A DNA stretch of 64,000 nt from Herbidospora mongoliensis. Its GTDB lineage: Bacteria; Actinomycetota; Actinomycetes; Streptosporangiales; Streptosporangiaceae. Below are positions 36,039 to 44,129 of the stretch, piece by piece. Made by a program: the position numbers and the translations under genes. The DNA is taken from assembly GCF_001570545.1 (NCBI RefSeq), contig NZ_BBXD01000019.1, forward strand, positions 186,001 through 250,000, in the 5' to 3' direction. The first letter of the stretch is position 1. Every line of letters starts with the position of its first letter. The notes below the pieces were generated by a model. It had not been told where the DNA came from, made no database searches, and worked only from the letters and a program-made list of their open reading frames with translations.

Positions 36039-37205
36039 GTGTGGGAACGACTGAGCACCTGGACCCAACGGGTGGGCGAGATTCTGCTGCTCGGCACACT
36101 CGGGCTGTGCTTCCTGTTCGACGGCCTGATCCCGGCGGGGGACAACGGCCCCGGTCTGGCCGTCCGCCTGTTCGGGGGCGCGCTCGGCATCCTGGCGGTG
36201 GTGCTGCGCAAGCGGAGAACCTGGATGGTCGCCACCGCGATGCTGGTGGTGTCGGTGGCCCTGTCGTTGTCAGTGCTCCGCGTCTCCAACTTGCACGCGA
36301 CCGGGTTCACCGAGGCGGGCGCGTTCATGGTGCTGACGATCACCGTGCTGCGCCGGGTGGAGCCGATCCGGCGCGCGATCGTGCTGGCGGTCGTGACTCT
36401 GGTGGTGCTCGCCACGCTCGCGGGATTCCGGTTCGAGGGGCCGGATACCGCGAACGACATCTACTCGTCGGCGGCCACGGCGGGGGCCACGGTCGTGTTC
36501 ATCCTCGGCTGGGGCGTCGCGGCCGGGATCGGCGGTTACCTGAGGGTCCAGCAGGAGCGCCGCAAGATCGGCGAGGAGCGGGTCAGGCGGGGCGAGCGCC
36601 TCGATCTGGCCAGGGAGCTCCACGACCTGGTCGCCCACCACATCACCGGCATCGTCGTGCAGGCCCAGGCAGCCCGGACCGTCGCCGAGACCCACCCGGA
36701 GGCGGTGGTCCCGGCCCTCGACGCCATCGCCGGGGCCGGCAGTGAGGCGCTGACCTCGATGCGCCGCCTCGTCGGGGTGCTCCGCGCCGACCAGCACGCC
36801 CCGCGCAACGTCGGCGTCACCCTCGACGACCTGCGGAAGATGGTCGACCAGTTCTCGCCGTCGGCCACCTTCGACCTCGGTCCGGGCGTCTCGTCGCTGA
36901 CCCTGGCCCCGGAGGTGCTGACCACACTGCACCGGGTGCTGACCGAGTCGCTCACCAACGTGCGCCGCCACGCGCCGCACGCGCCGTGGGTCGAGGTGCG
37001 GCTGACCACCTTCGGCGACGCGGTGAGGCTCCGCGTCGCCAACCCGCTCTCCGCCGCCGACCCCCGGCTGTCCCGGCTCGGCGGCGGCTTCGGCCTGGTG
37101 GGCATGGCCGAACGCGTGGAGACCATGGGCGGCCACCTCATCGCCGGCCCGGTGGCCGGGCATCAGTGGGAGGTGGCCGCCGAGGTGCCGCTACCGGCCG
37201 GCTAG
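36039..37205 (+). CDS. NarL-type sensor histidine kinase (HisKA_3), orphan
   Basis: This 388-residue membrane kinase has about five transmembrane helices in the first 165 residues, then a dimerisation/phosphoacceptor helix with His195 (LARELHDLVAHHITGIV). A GHKL domain follows, with N box LTESLTNVRRHAPHA and FGLVGMAERVETMGG. The usual D-x-G-x-G is replaced by VANPLSAAD, as in some actinobacterial members. No response regulator gene is adjacent. It starts at GTG and overlaps the convergent cbs gene by 15 bp. Confidence 0.9.
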   Translation: MWERLSTWTQRVGEILLLGTLGLCFLFDGLIPAGDNGPGLAVRLFGGALGILAVVLRKRRTWMVATAMLVVSVALSLSVLRVSNLHATGFTEAGAFMVLTITVLRRVEPIRRAIVLAVVTLVVLATLAGFRFEGPDTANDIYSSAATAGATVVFILGWGVAAGIGGYLRVQQERRKIGEERVRRGERLDLARELHDLVAHHITGIVVQAQAARTVAETHPEAVVPALDAIAGAGSEALTSMRRLVGVLRADQHAPRNVGVTLDDLRKMVDQFSPSATFDLGPGVSSLTLAPEVLTTLHRVLTESLTNVRRHAPHAPWVEVRLTTFGDAVRLRVANPLSAADPRLSRLGGGFGLVGMAERVETMGGHLIAGPVAGHQWEVAAEVPLPAG

Positions 37206-38561
37206 GAACGCCAGCAGGTCTTGCCTGGTCACGAGACCGGCGGGCTTGCCGTCGTCGAGGACGACCGCCGCGTCGGCCTTCTCCAGCGCCTCGATCGCAC
37301 GGGCCACCGCCTCGCCGGAGCCGATCATCGGCAGCGGCGCGGACATGTGGTCGCCCAGCGGGTCTTCGGGGCTGACCTTGCCCCGGTAGAGACCGTCGAG
37401 CAGGTCGCGCTCCACGATCGAGCCGACCACCTCGGCCGCCATGACCGGAGGCTCCTCCTTCATCACGGGCAACTGCGAGACACCGTATTCACGCATGATC
37501 GAGATCGCCGTGGACACAGTCTCATGAGGATGCACATGGACGAACTGCGGCAGCACCCCACCCTTGCGCACGAGCACCTCGCCGACGGCGTGCTCGTTGG
37601 CCGCCGTGGACAGGAAGCCGTAGTCGGCCATCCACTCGTCGTTGAAGATCTTCGACAGGTAGCCACGCCCGCTGTCGGGCAGCAGCACCACCACGACGTC
37701 GTCGGGGCCGGCGTTGCGGGCCACCCGCAGGGCCGCGACCGTGGCCATCCCGCAGGAGCCGCCGACCAGCAGCGCCTCTTCGCGGGCCAGCCGCCGGGTC
37801 ATGCCGAACGAGTCGCGGTCGGAGACGGCGATGATCTCGTCGCAGATCGTGGTGTCGTAGGTGGCCGGCCAGATGTCCTCGCCGACGCCCTCGACCAGGT
37901 AGGGACGGCCGGTGCCACCGGAGTAGACCGAGCCCTCGGGGTCGGCGCCGATGATCTTCACTCGGCCGCCGGAGACTTCCTTCAGGTACTTACCGGTGCC
38001 GCTGATCGTGCCGCCGGTGCCGACACCCGCGACGAAGTGGGTGATCCGGCCCTCGGTCTGGTCCCAGATCTCGGGACCGGTCGAGTGGTAGTGGCTGGCC
38101 GGGTTCTCCGCGTTGGTGTACTGGTCGGGCTTCCAGGCGTTCGGGGTCTCCCGCGCCAGCCGGTCGGACACCGAGTAGTAGGAGTTGGGATGGTCGGGCG
38201 AGACGGCCGTCGGGCAGACCACGACCTCGGCCCCGTAGGCCCGCAGCACGGCGATCTTGTCGTTGGCGACCTTGTCGGGCACGACGAAGAGGCACTTGTA
38301 GCCCTTCTCCTGCGCCACGATGGCCAGCCCGACGCCGGTGTTGCCCGAGGTCGGCTCGACGATCGTGCCGCCCGGCTGGAGCGCGCCGCTGCGCTCGGCC
38401 GCCTCCACCATCCGGACGGCGATGCGGTCTTTGACCGACCCGCCGGGGTTGAAGTATTCGACCTTCGCCAGCACCTGCGCCGGCGCGCCCGCCGTCACCT
38501 TGCGGAGCCTCACAAGCGGGGTGTTCCCCATCAGCTCGATCAGCGAGTCGTGTACGCGCAC
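37191..38561 (-). CDS. cbs: Cystathionine beta-synthase with C-terminal CBS pair
   Basis: This 456-residue enzyme condenses homocysteine with serine to cystathionine. The PLP lysine is in NPGGSVKDRIA, with PTSGNTGVGLA and GVGTGGTISGTGKYLKE following. Two CBS domains (about 335-456) could bind an adenosine ligand. There is no N-terminal heme-binding extension. The GTG at 38561 has AAGGTGG at 8 nt; open frame continues upstream without support. With metB close by, transsulfuration is the likely pathway. Confidence 0.95.
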   Translation of the reverse strand: MRVHDSLIELMGNTPLVRLRKVTAGAPAQVLAKVEYFNPGGSVKDRIAVRMVEAAERSGALQPGGTIVEPTSGNTGVGLAIVAQEKGYKCLFVVPDKVANDKIAVLRAYGAEVVVCPTAVSPDHPNSYYSVSDRLARETPNAWKPDQYTNAENPASHYHSTGPEIWDQTEGRITHFVAGVGTGGTISGTGKYLKEVSGGRVKIIGADPEGSVYSGGTGRPYLVEGVGEDIWPATYDTTICDEIIAVSDRDSFGMTRRLAREEALLVGGSCGMATVAALRVARNAGPDDVVVVLLPDSGRGYLSKIFNDEWMADYGFLSTAANEHAVGEVLVRKGGVLPQFVHVHPHETVSTAISIMREYGVSQLPVMKEEPPVMAAEVVGSIVERDLLDGLYRGKVSPEDPLGDHMSAPLPMIGSGEAVARAIEALEKADAAVVLDDGKPAGLVTRQDLLAFLAGR

Positions 38562-38682
38562 AGCGAGAACCACCTTGCGTTCTTTGCCGAAGCTTTGTCG
38601 GCCGGACGGCAGCCACAGCCCCAAGGGGGTGGCCGGGGCTGAGCTAGTTTTCACCTCACACCGTATAGGGGGTTTGACGTCG

Positions 38683-39660
38683 GTGATCTGGACACCGGGC
38701 GCGGCACGCGCCGCCAGGCGGATCGCGACCGCGGCGGCACTGGGCGGGGGCGGCATGACCGCCCTGGGCGCGGCGACCTACGCGCTCCTGCTGGCCGAGG
38801 CCGCGGTGGCCCGCCGCATCGTCGGCCGCCCGGTCTCCGATGACGGCCCGCCTTCCAACGGGACGTACGGCGACGATCCCGGTGAGCCGATTTCCCTGGT
38901 CGTGCTCGGCGACTCGACCTCGGTCGGGCTCGGCATGACCGATCCGAAGGACACCCCGGGCGTGAACCTCGCCCTGGGCCTGGCGTCCCTGGCCGAACGC
39001 CCGGTGCGGCTGACCGTCGTGGGCCGTTCCGGCGCGATCTCCCGCGATCTCGACGCGCAGGTCGACCGGGCCGTCGAGGCCCGTCCGGATCTGGCGGTCA
39101 TCTTCATCGGCGCCAACGACGTCACCACCCAGACCCGCCCGGCCACGGCGGTCGGCCATCTCGCCGACGCGGTGCGGCGCCTGCGCGAATCGGGGGCGCA
39201 GGTCGTGGTGGGCACCTGCCCCGATCTCGGCACCGTCCGGCCGATCGCCCAGCCGTTGCGCTGGGTGACGCGCCGGTGGAGCCGTCAGCTCGCCGCGGCC
39301 CAGACGATCGCGGTGATCGAGGCCGGCGGGCGGACGGTCAGCTTCGCCGACCTGCTCGGACCCACGTTCATGACAAATCCGGCAGAAATGTTCGGACCGG
39401 ATCGATTCCATCCAAGTGCCCGAGGCTACCTACAGGCTGCTTACACAGTGCTACCTTCTGTATGCGCCGCGCTCGATTTGTGGCCTGAGCCCTCCCCCGA
39501 GCGCGTCGAAGGCTCGCAATACCTTCTGGCGGCGATGGCCGTTGAGGAACCCGGAACCGAGGTCACCGCGACCCGCGTCGCAGGCCGGGCGGTCGGTCCC
39601 CACGGACGGTGGGCCATGCTGCTCCGCCGCAGGCGTGACGCGGTGTCTCCGCACACCTGA
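38683..39660 (+). CDS. SGNH/GDSL hydrolase, membrane-anchored
   Basis: This 325-residue protein has an N-terminal hydrophobic segment (ATAAALGGGGMTALGAATYA). The SGNH blocks follow: block I LGDSTSVGLG, block II around VVGRSGAI, block III GANDVT, and block V DRFHPSARGY. It is likely an esterase or lipase acting outside the membrane. The GTG at 38683 has GGGGG about 10 nt upstream; a TTG 9 nt earlier is an alternative. It is divergent from cbs, as in mycobacteria (Rv1075c). Confidence 0.88.
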   Translation: MIWTPGAARAARRIATAAALGGGGMTALGAATYALLLAEAAVARRIVGRPVSDDGPPSNGTYGDDPGEPISLVVLGDSTSVGLGMTDPKDTPGVNLALGLASLAERPVRLTVVGRSGAISRDLDAQVDRAVEARPDLAVIFIGANDVTTQTRPATAVGHLADAVRRLRESGAQVVVGTCPDLGTVRPIAQPLRWVTRRWSRQLAAAQTIAVIEAGGRTVSFADLLGPTFMTNPAEMFGPDRFHPSARGYLQAAYTVLPSVCAALDLWPEPSPERVEGSQYLLAAMAVEEPGTEVTATRVAGRAVGPHGRWAMLLRRRRDAVSPHT

Positions 39661-39708
39661 TTCCGGTCACCCTCGGCGTCCGGGCCGTCACCCCCTGGAG
39701 GAGTGATC

Positions 39709-41049
39709 TTGAAACGGCCCCATGCCCTCGCGCTCGCCCTGCTCACCTGTGGAGCCCTGGCCGCCTGCTCGGGCAGTGACGCGGCCATCGCCCCTGAGAA
39801 CTTCCCGACCTGGAGCAACACCCAGGTCAACCTGGTCAGCCGAACCACCGTCGGGGCCGGGGTGGCCGCTCTGACGTCGATGCGGGCCGACGGCGCCCTG
39901 GAGACCGTGGCCATCGATCTGACCAGCGGAAAGAAGCTCTGGGCCCAGCCCGCGACGATGGCCGGGCGGCTGCCCGGCATGGGGGTGCAGGCCCCCGCGA
40001 CGGTCGAGACCGCCCCCGATCAGGGCGTCGTGGTCGCGCTCGACCCGGCCAAGCGGGGCAAGTGGAACGCGACGCTGATGGCGCGCGAGGCACGTACCGG
40101 AAAACAGTTGTGGACCCGGCCGGTCCACTCGACCTTCGGGCCGCAGCGCTGCGGCAAGTTCGTGTGCATGTCGGAGCACACGGCCCTGGCGAACGCGCGG
40201 ATGATCGTGCTCGACCCGCTCACCGGCAAGATGCTGTGGAAGATGCCCGGCATCGCCGAGGTCGAGTGGGCCGACGACCAGCACGTCGTCATCCTGCGGC
40301 TGGCGGCCAACCCCGTCGTCGAGGCCTACAAGCTGAAGGACGGCAAGCCCCTGTGGCAGCAGCCGGTGCAGGCGGCCCTCGGGAACGGGGTCGACCTGTC
40401 GGGCGGCTGGGCGTTCGGGGTGGCCGGCGATCGGCTGGTGGGGTACATCGCGCCGTACACACACCCGAAGTCCGGGAAGACCTCCACGTTCGGGATGTTC
40501 TCGATCCGGATGAACGACGGGGTGATCGACTGGGTCCGCCCCTCGGTGGTGCGGGTCTACCCGAGCGGCAACCCGGCCGTCTCGCCGGTCGTGCGGCCGG
40601 TCGACGACGAGGGCACCTACGGCGGGTTCGCCCGGCTCGACGGGTCGACCGGCCGGGTGATGGGGCAGATCACCGCCACCCAGGTGCCCGGTTCGGGCTG
40701 GTGGCTGGCGTTCCCGTCGGCGATGAACACCCTGGGGTTCCTCAAGCACAACGCCCCGGGCACCGCCTTCGACCTGTCCAGCGGCCAGGCCACCCAGGCG
40801 AAGGGGGTCAGGAGCTGGTCGTTCTGCGTGACCGACCCGCAGCCGCTGGGCAAGGCCGCGGCCGGTTTCTTCTCCGTGGCCTCGCTGTGCGAGTTCGACC
40901 TGGCCACCGGCAAGCGCACCACCGAGCCGGGCGCCCCGCCCGCGTGGTTCACCGGCGCCCAGAACGGCTGGCGCCTGTGGCGTGACGAGAAGGGCGCCCT
41001 GCACGGAATCAAGGACGCCACCACAACGCTGCCCGGCATGTATGGCTGA
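39709..41049 (+). CDS. PQQ-like beta-propeller lipoprotein
   Basis: This 446-residue secreted protein begins MKRPHALALALLTCGALAAC, a lipoprotein signal with lipobox LAAC. The body is a beta propeller of PQQ-like repeats (TSGKKLWAQPATMAG, RTGKQLWTRPV, LTGKMLWKMPG, KDGKPLWQQPV). The TTG at 39709 has GGAGG at 7 nt spacing and is preferred over the GTG six bases earlier. The function is unknown; it may be a scaffold or binding protein at the cell surface. Confidence 0.87.
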   Translation: MKRPHALALALLTCGALAACSGSDAAIAPENFPTWSNTQVNLVSRTTVGAGVAALTSMRADGALETVAIDLTSGKKLWAQPATMAGRLPGMGVQAPATVETAPDQGVVVALDPAKRGKWNATLMAREARTGKQLWTRPVHSTFGPQRCGKFVCMSEHTALANARMIVLDPLTGKMLWKMPGIAEVEWADDQHVVILRLAANPVVEAYKLKDGKPLWQQPVQAALGNGVDLSGGWAFGVAGDRLVGYIAPYTHPKSGKTSTFGMFSIRMNDGVIDWVRPSVVRVYPSGNPAVSPVVRPVDDEGTYGGFARLDGSTGRVMGQITATQVPGSGWWLAFPSAMNTLGFLKHNAPGTAFDLSSGQATQAKGVRSWSFCVTDPQPLGKAAAGFFSVASLCEFDLATGKRTTEPGAPPAWFTGAQNGWRLWRDEKGALHGIKDATTTLPGMYG

Positions 41050-41157
41050 TCCTTGTGCAACAGTACAAAGTTCTGTTTTCTGGCACCCTGACGCCGACTT
41101 CGGGAATCCCAGGTAGTAGCTTTCTCGAAGAGGTTGCCGTCTTACAGGAGAGCCCCC

Positions 41158-42378
41158 ATGCCAGAGGCAGTCATCGTCGCGACCGCCCGCTCCCCCATCG
41201 GTCGCGCCAACAAGGGATCACTCAGGGAGATCCGCGCCGACGACCTGACCGTCCAAATGGTCCAGGCCGCGCTGGCCCAGGTGCCGCAGCTCGACCCGAA
41301 CGAGATCGACGACCTGATGCTCGGCACCGGCCAACCGGCCGGTGAGCAGGGCTTCAACCTGGCCCGGGTGGTGACCGTGCTGCTCGGGCTCGACCGGGTG
41401 CCGGGCACCACCGTCAACCGCTACTGCTCGTCGTCGCTGCAGACGACCCGCATGGCCTTCCACGCGATCAAGGCCGGCGAAGGAGACGTGTTCGTCTCGG
41501 CCGGGGTGGAGTGCGTGTCCCGGTTCGTGAAGGGCGCCGCCGACTCCTGGCCCGACACCCGCAACTCCCTGTTCCTGGACGCCAAGTCGCGCACCGACGC
41601 GGCCGCCGCCGGAGGCACGCCCCCGTGGCACGACCCCCGCGACGACGGGAACATCCCCGACATCTACATGGCGATGGGCCAGACCGCCGAGAACGTCGCC
41701 GCCTCCCGTGGCGTCTCCCGCCGCGAGCAGGACGAATTCGGCGTACGGTCGCAGAACCTGGCCGAGAAGGCCCTCGCCAACGGGTTCTGGGAGACCGACA
41801 TCACCCCGGTGACGCTGCCCGACGGCACCGTCGTCAGCAAGGACGACGGCCCCAGGGCGGGCACCACCTACGAGGCGGTCTCGCAGCTCAAGCCGGTCTT
41901 CCGGCCCGACGGCACGGTCACCGCAGGCAACTGCTGCCCGCTCAACGACGGCGCCGCCGCCGTGGTGATCATGAGTGACGTCAAGGCCGCCCAGCTCGGC
42001 ATCACCCCGCTGGCCCGGATCATCTCGACCGGCGTCACCGGCGTGTCGCCCGAGATCATGGGCCTGGGCCCGGTCGAGGCGTCGAAGAAGGCGCTGGCCA
42101 AGGCCGGCATGGCGATCGGCGACGTCGACCTGGTGGAGATCAACGAGGCCTTCGCGGCCCAGGTGATCCCGTCGTACCAGGAGCTCGGCATCGACCTCGA
42201 CCGGCTGAACGTGAACGGCGGCGCGATCGCGGTCGGCCACCCCTTCGGGATGACCGGCGCGCGCATCACCTCGACGCTGCTCAACAGCCTGCGCTTCCAT
42301 GACAGAACCATCGGCCTGGAGACCATGTGCGTCGGCGGCGGCCAGGGCATGGCGATGCTGGTGGAGCGTCTTTCGTAG
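41158..42378 (+). CDS. Acetyl-CoA C-acyltransferase (thiolase)
   Basis: This 406-residue thiolase has the nucleophilic Cys in VNRYCSSSLQT, GHPFGMTGARI with the catalytic His, and the second Cys in ETMCVGGGQGMAM. It acts in fatty acid breakdown or acetoacetyl-CoA formation. The ATG has an ACAGGAG site. It resembles FadA3-type thiolases found near cbs in mycobacteria (Rv1074c). Substrate chain length cannot be read from sequence. Confidence 0.94.
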   Translation: MPEAVIVATARSPIGRANKGSLREIRADDLTVQMVQAALAQVPQLDPNEIDDLMLGTGQPAGEQGFNLARVVTVLLGLDRVPGTTVNRYCSSSLQTTRMAFHAIKAGEGDVFVSAGVECVSRFVKGAADSWPDTRNSLFLDAKSRTDAAAAGGTPPWHDPRDDGNIPDIYMAMGQTAENVAASRGVSRREQDEFGVRSQNLAEKALANGFWETDITPVTLPDGTVVSKDDGPRAGTTYEAVSQLKPVFRPDGTVTAGNCCPLNDGAAAVVIMSDVKAAQLGITPLARIISTGVTGVSPEIMGLGPVEASKKALAKAGMAIGDVDLVEINEAFAAQVIPSYQELGIDLDRLNVNGGAIAVGHPFGMTGARITSTLLNSLRFHDRTIGLETMCVGGGQGMAMLVERLS

Positions 42379-42382
42379 TGAC

Positions 42383-42793
42383 CTATCCGTGGAAGTCGGG
42401 GCCGGCCTTGGTGACGGTGACGCTGATGATCACTCGCCGGTCCCGCTCCATGGTGGTGCGGTAGTCGTCCCAGTCGGGGTGTTCGCCGCTGATGTCGCGG
42501 TAGTAGTCGACCAGCGGTTCCATCGCCTCGGGCAGTGAGATCACCTCAGCCGTGCCGTCGAGCTGGAGCCACTGGCCGTAGAAGGCGTCGGTCATCACCG
42601 TCAGGACGACCTCAGGGTTGGCCCGCACATTCCGGATCTTGACCGCGGTCTCGCGGCTGCTGATGACGACGCGGTCACCCGCGCCCACCCCGACCGTGAC
42701 GGGCGAGGTCTGCACCCTGCCGTCGGCGTGGCGGGTGATCAGGACCGCGCGGTGGTTGGCCCGGACGAACTCCAGGGCCTTCTGAATCTCCAT
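42383..42793 (-). CDS. PPOX-class F420-dependent oxidoreductase
   Basis: This 136-residue split-barrel flavin/F420-binding protein contains MEIQKALEFVRANHRAVLIT, GRVQTSPVTVGV, VVISSRETAVKIRNVRANP, VVLTVMTDAFYGQWLQLDGTAE-type strands and MEPLVDYYRDISGEHPDW. The substrate is unknown. A GTG 6 nt upstream is an alternative start. It is convergent with the thiolase gene. Confidence 0.88.
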   Translation of the reverse strand: MEIQKALEFVRANHRAVLITRHADGRVQTSPVTVGVGAGDRVVISSRETAVKIRNVRANPEVVLTVMTDAFYGQWLQLDGTAEVISLPEAMEPLVDYYRDISGEHPDWDDYRTTMERDRRVIISVTVTKAGPDFHG

Positions 42794-42853
42794 GAACACA
42801 ATGATGCGCCCGCGCCGGAGGGGGCGCGGGCGCAGGCAGGGTCTGGTCTGGTT

Positions 42854-43081
42854 TTAGAACAGGTGGCCGCGTCGGCGACGCTCGTGCTCCAGCACGATGG
42901 CGGCGGCGTAGCCGTGGGTCAGTCCGTGTTCGTCGGCGAGCCAGTTGGCACGCTCGTCGCAGCGAGAGAACGACGGACCGGCGTCGATGGCTTGAAACCA
43001 CTCGGGGAGTTCGCGTCCGGTGATGCTGGGGACACGGGCGATGAGCTTTGTTTGAGTCTCCAGTGAGTGGTTCAACGACAT
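42854..43081 (-). CDS. DUF4287 small protein
   Basis: This 75-residue protein begins MSLNHSLETQTKLIARVPSI and contains the DUF4287 pattern (GRELPEWFQAIDAGPSF, ANWLADEHGLTHGYAAAIVL). The ATG has GGAGG at 5 nt spacing; an upstream in-frame start would add 23 residues without support. The function is unknown. It precedes the PPOX gene on the same strand. Confidence 0.82.
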   Translation of the reverse strand: MSLNHSLETQTKLIARVPSITGRELPEWFQAIDAGPSFSRCDERANWLADEHGLTHGYAAAIVLEHERRRRGHLF

Positions 43082-43207
43082 AAGCACCTCCACGGATAAG
43101 GCTCCTTTGAGTCGACACTGCCTCACTGCCTGGGGCTTGACAAGACCCAACAGACATCTCTTCGTTACGAGATGTTGATCTCTCGTTCCTTGCCAGACAA
43201 CGAAAAA

Positions 43208-43232
43208 CGCCCCCGGCGCGATGCCGGGGGCG
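43208..43232 (-). terminator. Intrinsic terminator of the Bax inhibitor-like gene
   Basis: A perfect 10-bp GC-rich stem (CGCCCCCGGC / GCCGGGGGCG) with a 5-nt loop lies 17 nt after the stop of the BI-1 gene. Read on the minus strand it is followed by TTTTT. Confidence 0.88.
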
Positions 43233-43248
43233 TGATTTCGTGGCTCGA

Positions 43249-44043
43249 TCAGTCGTCGCCGGAGAAGTACGACAGCAGGCGCAGGACCTCAAGGTAGATC
43301 CAGACGATGCTGAGCATCAGGCCGAAGACGAGCAGCCAGGACGTGCGCTCGGGGGCGCCGGCCTGAACCGCGTGGTTGATCTCGTCGAAGTCGAGCAGCA
43401 AGAAGAACATGCCCAGCAGGATCATCGCCGCGCTGAACACGATCGCCAGCGCCCCGCCCGAGCGGAGACCCAGCCCGCCCGGCACCCAGATGCCGACGAG
43501 CAGGTTGACCAGGATCAGGCCGACGGCGCCGATGGCGGCGCCGATCACGAACTTCGTGAACTTCGGCGTGGGCCGGAAGATGTTCAGCGCGTAGACCGAC
43601 AGCACGCCCAGAACGGCCATCATCGTGCCGACGATCGCCTGGAGGACGATGCCGTTGCCGAACCGGGCTGCGAAGATCAGGCTGATCCCGGCCAGCGCGA
43701 CGCCCTCGAGCACCGCGTAGGTCAGGATGAGCGCCGGGTTGGTGCTCTGCTTGAACGTGATGACCAAACCGAGGATCAGCGCGGCGATGACCGCCACGAT
43801 CGCGATCCCCATCGGGACATCCATGATCCAGGCCACGCCCGCGGATGCGAGCAGTGTGCCCAGGACGATGAAGCCCTTCATGACGACGTCGTCCATCGTC
43901 AGGGTGCGGCCCATGTTGGTGGGGGGCGCGTAGGCGGGCTGGTTGTACATGTCCTGCAAGTGCTGGGGGCTCGGCGCCGGCCCCGACCACTGTCCTTGGC
44001 CCACTGGGCCACGCCGACTGAAAATCGGGTTCCTGCTCTCCAC
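43249..44043 (-). CDS. Bax inhibitor-1/YccA-family membrane protein
   Basis: This 264-residue protein has a hydrophilic N-terminus (about 50 residues, starting ESRNPIFSRRGP) and seven transmembrane helices of the BI-1 fold, ending in the conserved EVLRLLSYFSGDD with acidic residues. The family is implicated in pH-sensitive calcium leak. The GTG start has GGAGG at 7 nt. A strong intrinsic terminator follows. Confidence 0.93.
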   Translation of the reverse strand: MESRNPIFSRRGPVGQGQWSGPAPSPQHLQDMYNQPAYAPPTNMGRTLTMDDVVMKGFIVLGTLLASAGVAWIMDVPMGIAIVAVIAALILGLVITFKQSTNPALILTYAVLEGVALAGISLIFAARFGNGIVLQAIVGTMMAVLGVLSVYALNIFRPTPKFTKFVIGAAIGAVGLILVNLLVGIWVPGGLGLRSGGALAIVFSAAMILLGMFFLLLDFDEINHAVQAGAPERTSWLLVFGLMLSIVWIYLEVLRLLSYFSGDD

Positions 44044-44129
44044 CGCGTTGCCTCCACGATGCGCATTTAATGATCAGTTTTTCGCCATGGTCCCGTGGGA
44101 TCGATTCCTCCGCAAGACCAAGCGATGGT

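Noticed and set aside
41103-41135. GGAAT and GTT upstream of the thiolase as a SigR promoter
   Set aside because: The spacing is 25 nt, outside the 18-19 nt allowed for SigR.
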